Below, piece by piece: positions 11,673 through 24,300 of a stretch of 64,000 bases of DNA. How positions within the stretch are numbered: position 1 is the first letter of the stretch; every line of letters starts with the position of its first letter. Made by a program: the position numbers and the translations under genes. Source of the stretch: Leptobrachium leishanense (lineage: Eukaryota; Chordata; Amphibia; Anura; Megophryidae); the NCBI GenBank assembly GCA_009667805.1, contig CM019069.1, positions 48,194,153 through 48,258,152 of the forward strand, given 5' to 3'. The notes below the pieces were generated by a model. It had not been told where the DNA came from. It searched no databases and was given only the letters and a program-made list of their open reading frames with translations.

Positions 11673-12749
11673 CTACTGGGATGATGTCACGTCACATTGT
11701 GAGGAAGGACCTGCTGGTACATCCATTACTGTAGCATCATCCCTGTCAGTGGAGGTTGTAGGCAATTGCATGGCAGGACATACAGTGTGGGTAGAGACAG
11801 ATGAGGAGGAAGAGGACCTACGCAAAGTTTTGCCCCAACGGGATGTGTGGCACTTGTTCATATGTCGCCTCAAGCACGTGGTACCCAAGTGTCCGGTGTT
11901 TATCCCACGCTTCAGCCTCCTCTGACATGGATTACAAATAGCAACGGTGGGGTCTGCTGCACATTTCTTAAAGAACTCCCAGACAGCAGAGTTCCTGCAT
12001 GTGTTCTTTGAGACCACAGCGCTCTGCACGGAGCAGCTCTGACATGTGATGCCTTGGACTGGCTAGTGCTACGGTTGGTCACAGAGGATGTTGTGCCTCG
12101 TGTTTGCTGTGCCGCCTCCTCCTCCTCCTCCCCCCTCCTCCTCACTTGATTCCTCAGTTCGATCTGGCACCCAGGTGGAGTCAGTGACATCAATGTCATC
12201 TTCACCCCCTATCTCCTCGTCACTGGAGCCAACTTGGCAGTATGCTGCAGCTGCTGGGGCAACATGAGTGCCAGTTATTTGTGTGTCATCACTAGCACCC
12301 CCTTCCTCTAGGTTGATTATACTCCCTTGCTCAACCTCAGAGATTGAATCAGAACACTGTACTTGCTGCGCATCCTCAAGCAGCATGTCACTCTCATTGT
12401 AGTCAAACAATTCAGCTGACTCCTCCGTGTGTGATAGAGAGGCTACGGCAGGAATAGCTGTGGACATGGAGGCTGCATTAGATGCTTTGGCAGCTGAGGT
12501 GGACTGTAAAGCACTAGAAGCCTGGCTGGCAGAGGACTCTGAGGATGGCCTGGTTAGCCAATCCACCAAGTCCTCTGTATGTTGCTGCTGCTTAAGACGG
12601 CCAGCACCAGTTAGAAAGGACAAGAGTGCCCCTGCAGAGGATGCACCACGTCCACCACGACCAGAGACACAGCCTCCCGACACAGGGGCTGCTTGCCCTC
12701 TTATCTGTGCCTGGGAGCGTCTGCCTGTCCTTTTTGTTCTTTCAGACAT
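11673..12749 (-). pseudogene. N-terminal part of the hAT transposase with BED zinc finger, broken
   Basis: Two frames in one phase (12069-12749 and 11673-12029) are separated by a stop. The second has the BED finger: VWEFFKKCAADPTVAICNPC, followed by HLGTTCLRRHMNKCH. The first begins MSERTKRTGRRSQAQIRG and is Ser/Glu/Gly-rich. The main transposase frame downstream is in a different phase, so there is at least one stop and one frameshift, unless an intron removes them. Confidence 0.7.
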
Positions 12750-13277
12750 AGTGAGTGATATATAGATTAATATATACAGAACTCTGATTCAACTCTGGTA
12801 TAAAGATTTAAATAACTCTGGTATAACTCAGTGAGACACACTGATAGCTGGCAGCCAGTGACAAGAGACAGATCACCTTAATTCCCAAGTGTTTTAAAGA
12901 AATTATTGAGCCCCTATAAGGAGAAACCTTATATAGTGTGCTGCGGGACTTAGCTCTGTGAGCCCATGATTGGGCAAAATTTGCCCAATCAGGACTCTGA
13001 GCGGTGATTGGCATAGTGTTCAACCAGTCTTGCACCAGACCTGTGGTCAGGTGCAAGGCTGTAGCCAATTACGAGCTTCAGGCAGTGGGAAAATGCATTG
13101 TGGTCGAACATGCGGCGAACACCCGGAAATGTTCGGGGTTCGCGATCTGCTCGAACAGGCTAAGTTCGGGGCGAACCCCGAACCGTCCGAACCCGAACAG
13201 CTGATCCCTAATTTTGACCTAAAATTTTCACTTCTCCAGTCATTCTCCTGCTTTTCACCGCTCTCTGAATAACCCTG

Positions 13278-15259
13278 ATAGTATTTTAGTCTCAGTTTTT
13301 CGGTTGTTTATGTATTCTCTGGAGTCTTAAGGGATAAAATAATCCTGTATTAGCTAAGCTGGCCATAAGACAAGTGACTTGCATGACTTTATCTAACGGA
13401 ATACAATTTCTGGCAGATCTTCTTACCGTGTTACTAGTTTATTGAAGATCAGATATCCATATACAAACATTCTATAATATAATTTTATTTTATCCAATGT
13501 GTGAGCCTGAACACCTGATCTGGCCTACATTCTGCCAGGGAACCACTCCTAATTCTCAGTGGCTCATGGTCTTCTCTGCTGACTGCTGGAAGTCTTTCAT
13601 TAAGTCGTCACAAAAGCACACCATTAGGAATTTTTCCAAATCACATGTTTTTGGTGAATTTATTGTTCGAATCGAGCAGTCGTGACTTTATTTGGTGTTT
13701 GAGACGTACTCCCTGAGGACGGAGAATAACGGAGTAGCTTATACTCATTAGGCCTCAGTCTAGTTCTCGTTCACTAGTGTCTCAAAGGGGCTAAACACAA
13801 GGAGAATCCCAATCCCAAAAAAAACTCTGGTCACTCGTGCAAAGATATATTGACCAACCATAAAGGATTTTCATCCCAAAGAGGCTTGAAAACTCAGTAT
13901 GGTTGATTTCTCGTCTTTTACACCTTTCACAGTTTTGTCTAGATTTCTCGTATTTAGGCTGCACTGAGGCAATCTTGTGAAACACGGTTTATGTGTCTTT
14001 AGCTATTTTTTGTTTAAAGAAACTTTATTTTATAACAAATATAGGATATACTAATTAATTCAGAAATACTCGAGTATACCGCTAGAATAAATAAGAAAAA
14101 AACAAAACTTGCCTTGCTCTGGATCCCAAGTCTCCTGGAAATTCCGGTAGTCTCGCTGAAGTGAATGCGGGCTCCCTGATGCTTGCAAACACTTCAGGAA
14201 CTCCCGGATTCGGGAGAGGTGGGATCCATCATGGCCAGAGGGCACGCTCGGTTTAAGCCAATCATTCACCTCGCTCACCTCCGCCGGCCATCTAATCGCT
14301 AGTAACAACTTCGTAACAACTGCAATCATTCTAGAGCAGAACACCCTGGCCTGAGGGGGGGCCTGACTTTGTTAAGAGAACCTGGAAGGATTTTAATTGT
14401 TTACCGGTACAGTAAAATTTTGTTCCTCACGTTATATTCGAGTCTTGAGTATTCTCTCATTTCCATAATAAATTTTTATCCATCGCGTTATATTCGGGTC
14501 GCGCTGTACTCGAGTATCTACGGTATTCATTCCTGGGTTATGAAAATAAGAAAATCACCAATAAAAAAAGATGAAGGATAAAAACCACATACAAGTGTAT
14601 CTATTGTTTACTGGAACCTATGTGGAATTTTCTTTATCTCCCCCTTATTTGGGACCGGTCTTGTATTCAGAGACCTGTCCTGAAAATAGAAGGGAGCATG
14701 ATAAAATTGTAGAAGTGAGCATAATATAATTGTAGTGAAAATTAAGCAGAATCTGCTGGTTAGGGTTAACCCTAAAACAAGCACAAATACTAACACTAAC
14801 CCTAGAACTAAAACTAGGATTGTTTTTACGAATTTTCACCAGAAAAATTATGTAGATATGGTATTAACTTGCTTAGACAAATTGGTGCATGTGCGCCTGT
14901 TTTTCTTACGAAAAATTACTTTTATTTTTTAACATGGATGAATTTACACAACATTTTGCAAAAGTGACTTCTAAAAGTTTAGCAATGCCTATGGAATAAA
15001 CCCTAAATATTTACATAACTGATCACATGACATAAGCAAAGGTAAAAGGTAACGATCGCTGGTGAGTCTTTATCCTTGATTATGTCATTTGTCTTTATTC
15101 ACAGTTATTGATTTGTTCTTTTCGTAACTTGCAGTGAGTCGCTTTATTGTGACTATGAAGCGTTTTCTTATAATTACTGCGGAATTCTAATGATCTTGCG
15201 GAATGAGTGGAACATGCAATGGTTCTCCATACTAATCCCAACCTTACCTTTGTCTGCAG
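13278..15259. other. Unassigned sequence before ITGA6 exon 2
   Basis: No coding exon is seen. Copies of tactcgagta lie near 14070 and 14506. A short run of ccctaa-like words is at 14763-14805. The last 15 bp form the pyrimidine tract and acceptor of exon 2. Confidence 0.4.
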
Positions 15260-15387
15260 GTTACTGGTTGGTGCACCTCGGACTAAAGCCTTCCCGGCCC
15301 AGAAATCCAACGTAACCGGTGGTTTATTCTCATGCGACATCCTGTCTTCTTCTCCCGGCTGCACGCGGATTGTGTTTGATGATTCAA
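15260..15387 (+). CDS. ITGA6: ITGA6 exon 2, propeller blade
   Basis: The acceptor is tgtctgcag and the donor gtacgt. The first base completes a codon from exon 1 and the exon ends in phase 1. It encodes [10 protein letters not shown] onward, a typical FG-GAP strand, with an N-glycosylation sequon (NVT) and the cysteine pair around SCDI and GCTR that alpha-6 shares with its laminin-binding relatives. Confidence 0.96.
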
Positions 15388-18300
15388 GTACGTTTGAACA
15401 TTTGACATGCATACATTGTGTCATTTATTTTTAATTAAAAAAGGCTCGTCTATGTTTGAGTCCTTCAGTATCTCTACCAGTGTCTATGTCTGCAAATCTC
15501 TGTGTGTGTGTGTGTGTGTGTGTGCTTCAGTGTCTTTTCTCTGTGGCTTTGTGTCTCTGTATCTGTGTGTGATCAAAAACACTCACTCTGATATGACTCC
15601 GTAACATACAGTCACCTTCATCTCCTCAACCAACCACACACACTCACATCTTCTCTTCCCTCTCGTCACACCATACACAATCACACATTTTCATGTCACT
15701 CAACCACATTCACAGCCAATTGCCACACAGACTCCACACACCCACTTTCCACACAGGCAGCCACACACATATACATACCTGTCATCATGCACGTACAGGA
15801 AGGGTTGTGGCCATGACAGGAAGTGAGTGTTTGTAATTGGAAGGGGAGGTCCAGAAGCTGGGGTGGACATATTGGGTTTGTCAGGCCTAGGGCAACAAAA
15901 ACCAAACTATGGTGTCGATTTATTTCAGCCCAATAGCCAACGTCAGGACCTTTTTCAGCTGTACATCGGCCATTTTTCACTACTGGAGATTCAAATCATG
16001 CGTTTACTGGCATATTTCTTACCGGAAAAAATTGGGCTGGAATATTGCCATCTGCGGCTAAATTTTTTTATGGAAATATAGACTTTAGCAATTTAATTCG
16101 AATTTATATGTATACTGATTTCAGAAATAATCACAAATGCTAAAAGGTGCTGATAAATGTTTTTTCAGGCAGAAAACTAGGGGTAATAAGACTGAAATCT
16201 AATGGACAAATCTGTATGGTATATGGTCTTACGGGCGTTTTTCCAGACAACTTTTCTTCAGACTTAATTTTTTTTAAATATCATCCCAAGGCAAATTTTT
16301 TCAACTAAATCGGCTAATATGCTGAAAAAAAATATCGTCCGCAAGCTGCTGAAAATTATTTGAGAAATCGTCCGGTAGAATTATATTGATAACATGTCGT
16401 TGCCTGTAAAGGTTTATTTACCCATTGATAGGGTTACATGATTCTTATTATTCTTCTACAGTATATACCTATTTTTATTTATTTTTAGATTCATTGTTGA
16501 GTGAACATATAACGATTTTCTCTGCAGTTGTGTATGTTTTTTCATGCGGTTGTTTCTTTTTCCAGTTGACATTTCTACTGAGAGTAAAGAGAACCAATGG
16601 ATGGGTGTAAGTGTACAAAGTCAAGGGCCCGGAGGTAAAGTCGTGGTAAGTGGTTTATAAACATTTTTAAGTAATTTTGTAGTTTATTCAATACAGATTA
16701 TGACAAATGGGCATCTCAGTAAAAATATGTGTAATTCTACAGGACGTTACCCTCCTTTATTAGACTTACATTAAAAGTCATGGAAGGCCTTGCTGTTGCC
16801 CTCCAATTGTTGTAGAGCTACAATTCTCAGGTGGATAACTCCAACTTACTTTGTTTCCTGGTGGTCTAGTACAGTGTTTCTCACACCTGTCCTCAGGACC
16901 CGCTGACAGGTCAGGTTTTCCAGATATGTGAAGCACAGCACAGGTGATATGATTTGCTGCTCAGTGATTGCAGGATTCAGTCTGCATTTGCCCCAAGGTG
17001 ATCTGCAAAATCTGGCCTGGTTGAGGGTCATGAGGACAGGTTTGAGAAACCCTGGTCTAGTAGAGCTGTGGCTGCAGGAGATGGGGATAGTGTTGCTCTC
17101 TCATCCCGCCTTATGTAATAGGTAGAAACCAGGGAATACACTCCCAAAGCCACAAATGTACTGGACCACCAGGAATAGTTGGTGGGTGTTTGTTTGTGGG
17201 CGACATACAAATCTATACCTGGCTTGGGTATACGGTTTTCTTATTTAATGGGTATAGGTTTTTCTATTCCATTCTATAGGCAGGCCTCAAAATTTCCACA
17301 CGCCTGCTCGCATTTGGCGAGTGGGAATGCAGAGGCAGGGCAGGATAGGGTTAGGTGGGGAAACTAGTGGCGAGTAACTCTTAAGGCCTGGCTAGTAGCT
17401 TGGGACTTGAAATTTTGAGCCCTGCTGTAGGTATTACATTGATACCTGTGTGAAAACAGAAGGGCGTAAAACTATACAGTTGATTCAATTATGGGATTTT
17501 TCTTTTATGGCATTTTTGGAAACAAATTTCATAAGTGACTTGGCCAGGGCCGGATTAACATAGGGGCAGATGGAGCAGCAGCTCCAGGCCCATGCCCCAG
17601 AATAGGCCCAGAGAAAAAATAACAATGTCTGCATTGATTGACATTTGGACCTCATTATCTCCACCACCATAGCAGCTACAGGGTCATGACAGGTGTCACT
17701 GGAAAGGCCAGAGCATGGCCTTTCCAGTGATACCAAACATGACCAGGTTTTATGTAATAATAATAAATATTTCTTTATTTTTTCTTTCTAACACAGCAAT
17801 ACTTTCCACTTTTCGGTTATAAAGTGAACAATGATGCTGAACTAACTCACCATCTCAAGTGTGGAGGTGATGGCACGATCCGTTATTACAAATTGTTACA
17901 CCAAAAACCCAAACCGCTGCACTGCAGCAAAGTGCACTGGGAAGGACTTTGGAACCCTGTGTCACTAATCTTTACACCTCACAAGGTCAAGGGAGGTGTC
18001 ATTGGACAGGTCAGCGTCTGGCCTTTGCATTAATACCAAACATGACCATGTAAAATCTAAAAGAAAGGAAAACCAAAACAACATTTTTTATCTACTTCTT
18101 TTTAGTTCCAATGCAATGGCATTGTCCATTTGTAACTTATAAAAATGAGAAATACTACTGCCGTTACTCACCTTCTCATTTCCCAAACTGGGAGCAAGAT
18201 CTGTGTTTTATACATAGCCATATTATTCATAAAACATCATCCTCCAAAACACAAGGGAAATATTTCATTTTTTTGGTTAAAATTTTATATTTTCTCAGAA

Positions 18301-21300
18301 AAATGCAGTAACAGGATCCCATTTCAATTTTTTTTAACAAGAATGCCCTATAGAGTATATAACCACAAAGGTTTGGATGATAAAATGTGAAAAATTATTT
18401 TACACGCTGTAAATGATTGAAATCTGAATGGAAATGTCCTCACACAGTATCTGCCTGGTTAGATATACCCATATCTGCACTATTAAATAACCTAATATAT
18501 GCTTTCATTTCACTAAATTAAAAAAAAAGCCACCACAATATTCAGCTCCAGGCCCATAGAGATCTTAATCCGGCCCTGGACTTGGCATCTGACCCTTTTC
18601 AATGCATAGCAGTCACCCAAATTATATCCCTTTTATCTATCTTTACATTATTTTTAAATGAGATTTAAAGATCAAATCCTGTCTACTTTATGTTAGTGCT
18701 GAGCATGTAGTAAACCCTGTATGGTTAAAAATGAGTGTAAGATAGGGCAGGAAAAAAATATTATTTTAATAATTTGTCAATAGATTTTGCGCTGGTGTTC
18801 ATTCAATTTTAAGATATATAGGGCAATATTCCATTGTTGACCCTAACATGGAGACGGTAAGCAGGAAAATCTGAGCCTGCTAACCTCCCTATTACTCGCA
18901 GTAGCACTTCCGCGCCACCTCGAGTATAAGCTCCTGCAGTCCATAGGACTCCGTCGAGGCTTGTGCTCCCGGGAGCTCTGAGCAAGCTCGCTCTCATCGC
19001 ACAGCGCCGCGGATTGTTCGCGGAGGGAGACTAGGAACTATTTGATCCCAGTCTCACGCTGCTCCCAGCAAGAAGAAGCTGCGGATGTGGCCACCCTTTT
19101 CGCCATGGGATTTTTTGGGGGTTTTTGGAGCATGACAAATGATTTTGCATCTTCAGAATCATAAAGGACCAGCTTTTAGGAGGTGTTAAAATTTTTGCTT
19201 GCAAATCCCGAAGGTAAATTGCGGCAGCACTTTGTGATACCTCACTTGTCGAGACACTTAAAATAGATAGTACTTCCCATTTAAGGATAGTAGATGCTTA
19301 AGTACAGTAAGCTCAGGCGAGCTGCGAGGCGCAAAACGTTTTCACCCGACTGTAGCATCAAGATCGATTCGAAATATCGATGCCAGACGTTCCTAGTGCT
19401 AAGGATTACATATCGAGATGCAACGTTGGCACCAACTATGGAATAGAGCCCATAGTGGTAAAATTGTGGATAAAAATATATATATATAATTTGCAAGGAC
19501 AGTCCTCTGGTCTAAGTCCAAATTAGAACAGATAGAACATTCTTGTCGCAGTAACTGCATGTCTGCTTAATTAAAGGCTTTAAAATGCCAGATATTGAAT
19601 ACAAACGTTCTCTCCCCTTCAGGAAAAGTATCTAACCCATAAGATTATGTAATGTTACCTACAGTCATGTCATAGACTAAAAGCCAAGATTAAGGAATGT
19701 CTTCACCTCTGACATTAAGTCTTGTAAGAGTTAGCTGTCACTTTTAGATGTGTTTAATTTCTGTTTGTAAAAAGGGATCTGTAGGGAAACGACACATGAG
19801 ATAAAAGAAATGCCCGTACGGTATAGCTCAATGGCATTTTATTGAAATTCCAATGTAATGAAAAAATACGCGGAGGACAAAGCAAGGTCTGTTTTGTCTA
19901 CTACGACTCTGCGAATGGCACAGGGAAATAACTGGAATATTGAGTAATTAAAGGCCGCCTTGACATTTGATGAGACGTCTTGTCTTCTATATACATGACT
20001 ATGTTACATGGTGGATCCCACGGTCTCGCCTAATTTCCATAATGCCCCTGTATGCTTTGCAGATGTGGTCATCTAGAAAACACTTAGGGCCCTATTACAG
20101 TCTTCGCGCATACGTTAGCGTCGGCGCAAAAACCCATTAACGCAAGGGGTAAAACCCTTTGCGCTGAACGTCATATTACAATGTCAGCGCAACAAACACG
20201 CGTATACGTCTACCGCGGGTGAACCTGCACGAATGCTGCGCAAGCTTACTGTATTTTGCACGTCCTATACTTAACATTGTGAGTGCAAATGCGTTTGTGT
20301 GCTGGTACGCGGATGGTATTACAATCTATGCGCAGTTTGTAACGCATAATTTTAGCAACTCCTAAAAGCTGGTGTTAATGGCAAATTCTATCAACCTGGC
20401 CGAAACCAAATACACCAGCCCAAAAAAAAATACGCAGCAAAGTATAGTTACACATTCTACTCATACCCAAACAATAAATTTGAGAAGTTGCGTGTGCATG
20501 TATTATTGATGCAGCATATATGCTTAGATTGACTTTGACAGGCGCAAAAACTTAACGTGAGACAATTGTGGCTCTTAATTCTGATTGGCTGAATCGTATG
20601 AAAAAAACCAGTCCGCACACTGGTTGCTGCGCGTGCGTTTGTGTGCGTCCGTTTTATGCGCGTTATTGCTCGACTGATGAAAAAATGTGCGAGGATTGTA
20701 ATTCCAGCGTTAATTTACGCGCGTTAACGTTTAACGCTGGGCGCACAAATTCACGCGTTGCACGAGCATTTTAACGCGAAGATTGTAATAGGGCCCTTAT
20801 CTTGTTCCTTCGAAAAAAACGCATAAATCATAGACCCACCCCCCCCCAACAAAATCCTATAGTTCTCTTTAAAGAGGTGGCTCTCAAGACCGTGTTGACC
20901 TTTTGACAGAGCGCTTATCCTCTTGAATCAAACATCTTGATATTGTGACAATTTCAAATGATCTGAATAAGTTACTTTCTCAAATACAGACTTGTGCTCA
21001 TCGATATGAGAGGAGGTTGACGTATCCTAACTTGAACCAAGAAGCAACTCGGGAAATCATAGGAAGGTGTTACGTATTCAGCCAAGACCTCACCATTTCA
21101 GAAGATGACTGGGATGGAGGAGAATGGAATTTTTGTGATGGACGACTGAAAACTCACGAGCAATTTGGATCTTGCCAACAAGGTGTCGCTGCGACATTTA
21201 CCAAAGATTACCATTATGTTGTGTTTGGCGCTCCTGGGGCGTACAACTGGAAAGGTATGACTTGCTGTTAAATGCACTATTAGTACATAATCGTATGTTA

Positions 21301-24300
21301 CGGTCCTTTGGAATTAACTAATGTATTAATTAATTTGTTTTTATCCTAATACTGACTTACATTTGCCCGGCGGCAGCCATGGTTGGAATGCAATTCCTAT
21401 TATTCCATGTCAGCAAAAAGTTGAATTAAGCATTCCGGTGTTAATTAGGGATGTGCGTTTCGGGTTTCGGAATTTCGGAATTTTCACTTTTCGGCCGAAT
21501 TTCCGAAAATATTTAGATCCGAAAATGGCAGATCCGAAAAGTTTTCCAAGCCGAAACGAAATATTTTCGGAATTTTCGAATGGACTTGAAATGTGTCAAA
21601 TCAAAATTTATTGCTTTGAAACGAGGAGAACAGACTTTCCGAAAAAACGAAAATTTCCGAACTTACGAAAAGTCGATACAAAAAACGAGCTAAGTGACAC
21701 GAAAATCCGAAAAATGGTCGATATTCCGAATAAAAAGAGTACACGAAAAACGAATCGAGCCGAACCGAATCGAAGCAGAAATTGGTCGAAACGAGCCGAA
21801 TCAAAAAGTTTAAAAATCCGAAAAATCGAACCGAATCGAACCGAAAAAAAAATCGGTGCACAAGCCTAGTGTTAATCTATACCAAATCTCGCTTCTTATT
21901 CTGATACGGAATTGAGGATGCTGCTTTCTAAAATTTGTTAAAACGTAACCAAACATACACATGTAAGTCAATGTTGTGTAGCAGTGGATCCCAACCGCGT
22001 TCCTCAGGTCCCCCTAACAGGCCAGGTTTGCAGGATATGTGAAGCACAGCACAGGTGATCTGATTTGCTGCTCAGTGATTGCAGGATTCAGTCTGCTTTT
22101 CCACAAGGTGATTCTTAAGATCTGGCCTGTTAGGGGGACATGAGGACTGCGGCTGGGAACCACTCTTGTATAGTAAAAAGAAATAGTTTGGGGGGGCGTG
22201 GCTGGCCGCGTGTGGAAGCAGAGGTGTTTGTGCTGAGCTCCGCTCATGAAAGCTGTCTGTGGCGATATTTGACCCGCATCCTCGATTGAATTGCCCCCCT
22301 TGGGGAGTCCCGGCGTGGCTGGCCATCGGGTGCAGTGCCCTGGAGCCGCTTAGGTCCCCCCCTCCAGGGCCCAGCGGAGATTGGGGCCCCGTTTCCCGGC
22401 GGGAGAGTGAGTCCGGCGGCCATTTTGAGGCCCACTACCTCGCAGAGTTTTGGGCCATTCCTCACCTTCCTTTCTTCCCTCTGTGCGGCTCCGCCTGAGC
22501 GACTGGCGGACGCGGGCTTGGAGGATGGAGGGCCCCTGTCCTCTGCACGCTGCTGCTGACCCGGTGGTGGAGCAGGTGTTGGAGCGCGCGGAATGGAGGC
22601 GTCTGATGCGCACCCTCACCAGCGGAGAGGAGGAGGCTGCCCTTGTGGACCCTGGGGACTACCTGGTGCGGAGAGTGGAGGTCGGGGAAGGCCCGTTGAT
22701 GTGCGGCCTCTGGAGTGGCTCGTCGGCAGTCTGTCGAGTAGGATGGGACCCGGAAAGGAAGGCCCCAATTGCGACCTGGATGTTGAAGGCCCTACCTGAA
22801 GATCGTGGGGAGAGTTTCCTTGTTTTGGCAGTGGCTCGTGGTGGTGGAAGAATGGGGAAGCCGGCCGTGCAGCGGACTTTGGTAAAGGTCCGCAAGATGT
22901 CTGCTATTGATCCCCCAGCGCAGTTGGAGACACATCCTGTTTGTTGGATCATGCGAGAGGTACCTGGACTTGGCAAGGCGGCATACCCTGCCTTTTTGCT
23001 GGATACAGGGTGAGATGTCTCCTGATATGATCCTACTCACTATCCCCCCATTCTGAAACGCTTTGAACTTTGCTGAGATATATTTTTTCTTTTTTGTTGC
23101 TTGCCCACACGCTGAGACTTTTTATTTACTTTTATTTTTTGATGAGACCCCCCTATTTGGGGATGCTTTTATAGACTCCCAGCTGCCCTCAGAAGATACC
23201 TCCGTATTTTTCTGCAGAGTGTTTTGCGGTACCATTACCCCTACCTCTATTGTATGTTATTATTCGCTGAGACCCCTCTATGTAAGGATGCTTAGATTAT
23301 TTTTCTGATGCCTTTTGTTTTATCGCTGAGTTTTCCCTATGCAGTTGCCATTTCTCTTTTATTATTATTATTTTGTATTTCATTTAACGACTTGTTATGG
23401 CCCTGCGAAGCCATTTTCCGCAGTTGATTTGTCTGACTCTGCAAAAATTCTAAAATAAAGAATTTAAAAAAAAAAAAAAAAAAAGAAATAGTTTCATTTT
23501 AGTGGTATCTTCACAAAAATATAACATGCGTGATTTTTCGAAGTCTATTAAAATAGTTCCCTTAAGTCTCGCTTTGGTGGGAAAAAAAATTTTCATCTCA
23601 ATTTCATAAATTCATCGTGTGTCATAATCACAAAACAATTTAAAAAGCGTAAACATTTATGCCATTCTCATTTCCCGCACATGGATATATTTCATTAAAA
23701 CGCAATATTTCACAATAATATATAAAGCTTTATTTTTATTGATGCATTCTATATTGTATATGCAGAGCAAACCTAGGGCTCAATTTAATTTCGGATCAAA
23801 TATCGTCCCTCCGTGATTATACGTCTGAATGGAAATATTGGCTTTAGAGATTCAATTCAAATTTATCAGCATGCCGATTTCCGAGAAAAATTTTAATCGC
23901 TAAAAGGTGTTGATAAATGGATTCTGAGGCAGATAAGAAATAGAATACAACTGAAATCAATTTTAAAATTTCTTTTTTAAAGCATTACGTTTTTCTAATT
24001 GACTTGTTTAAAGTCACAAATCTGTATGGCGCTGGCTGAAAATAAGCTTTTTGGACATTTTTCAGGCCAAACTTTCTCTCGGACCAGCGGGTTTTTTTTT
24101 TTTTTTTTAATAGTGGCTCGGGCTTATTATTTTTTTTCGTAATGAATCAGATGATATTTTGAAAAACATATTGTCCGCAAGCAGCCAATTTTTATTTCTA
24201 AAATTCTGAATAAAATTATGCCTTTAGGAGCCAAAAAATAATTCTTAGAAGTCAACTTGACGTTTTAGGAGCCAGGTAAGGCTAGGGTCAGACGAATGCA

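Larger units (their letters stand above)
8228..13210 (-). mobile_element. Nearly complete hAT transposon, about 5 kb
   Basis: The ends are TAGGGATGAGCCGAAC and, at the right, gctgatcccta. The 8-bp flanks are ATTTAAAC on the left and ATTTTGAC on the right; the uninterrupted MITE copy at 33915 reads ATTTTGAC here, so the left copy has mutated. The transposase is read on the minus strand. Both subterminal regions are dense in CCGAAC and GTTCG words. A 140-bp tandem array lies at 8807-9440. Confidence 0.9.
8105..13277. mobile_element. CAGGGTTATTCA MITE split by a hAT insertion
   Basis: The outer ends, CAGGGTTATTCAGAGAGCGG and its complement, are flanked by ATA on both sides. Segments 8105-8227 and 13211-13277 are the two halves of one MITE of about 185 bp, the same family as 33915-34092. 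The hAT at 8228-13210 separates them. Confidence 0.88.

Noticed and set aside
14763..14810. Telomere-like ccctaa words
   Set aside because: Only a few irregular copies are present (taaccctaaaac, aaccctagaac), too few and too mixed for an interstitial telomere tract.
1..15259. Exon 1 of ITGA6
   Set aside because: No signal peptide followed by an FNLD-type mature start and ending in phase 2 was found, so exon 1 is not called.
21363..21869. 168-codon frame rich in Lys, Arg and Asn
   Set aside because: It covers the CCGAAA-type hAT derivative and reflects its base composition.
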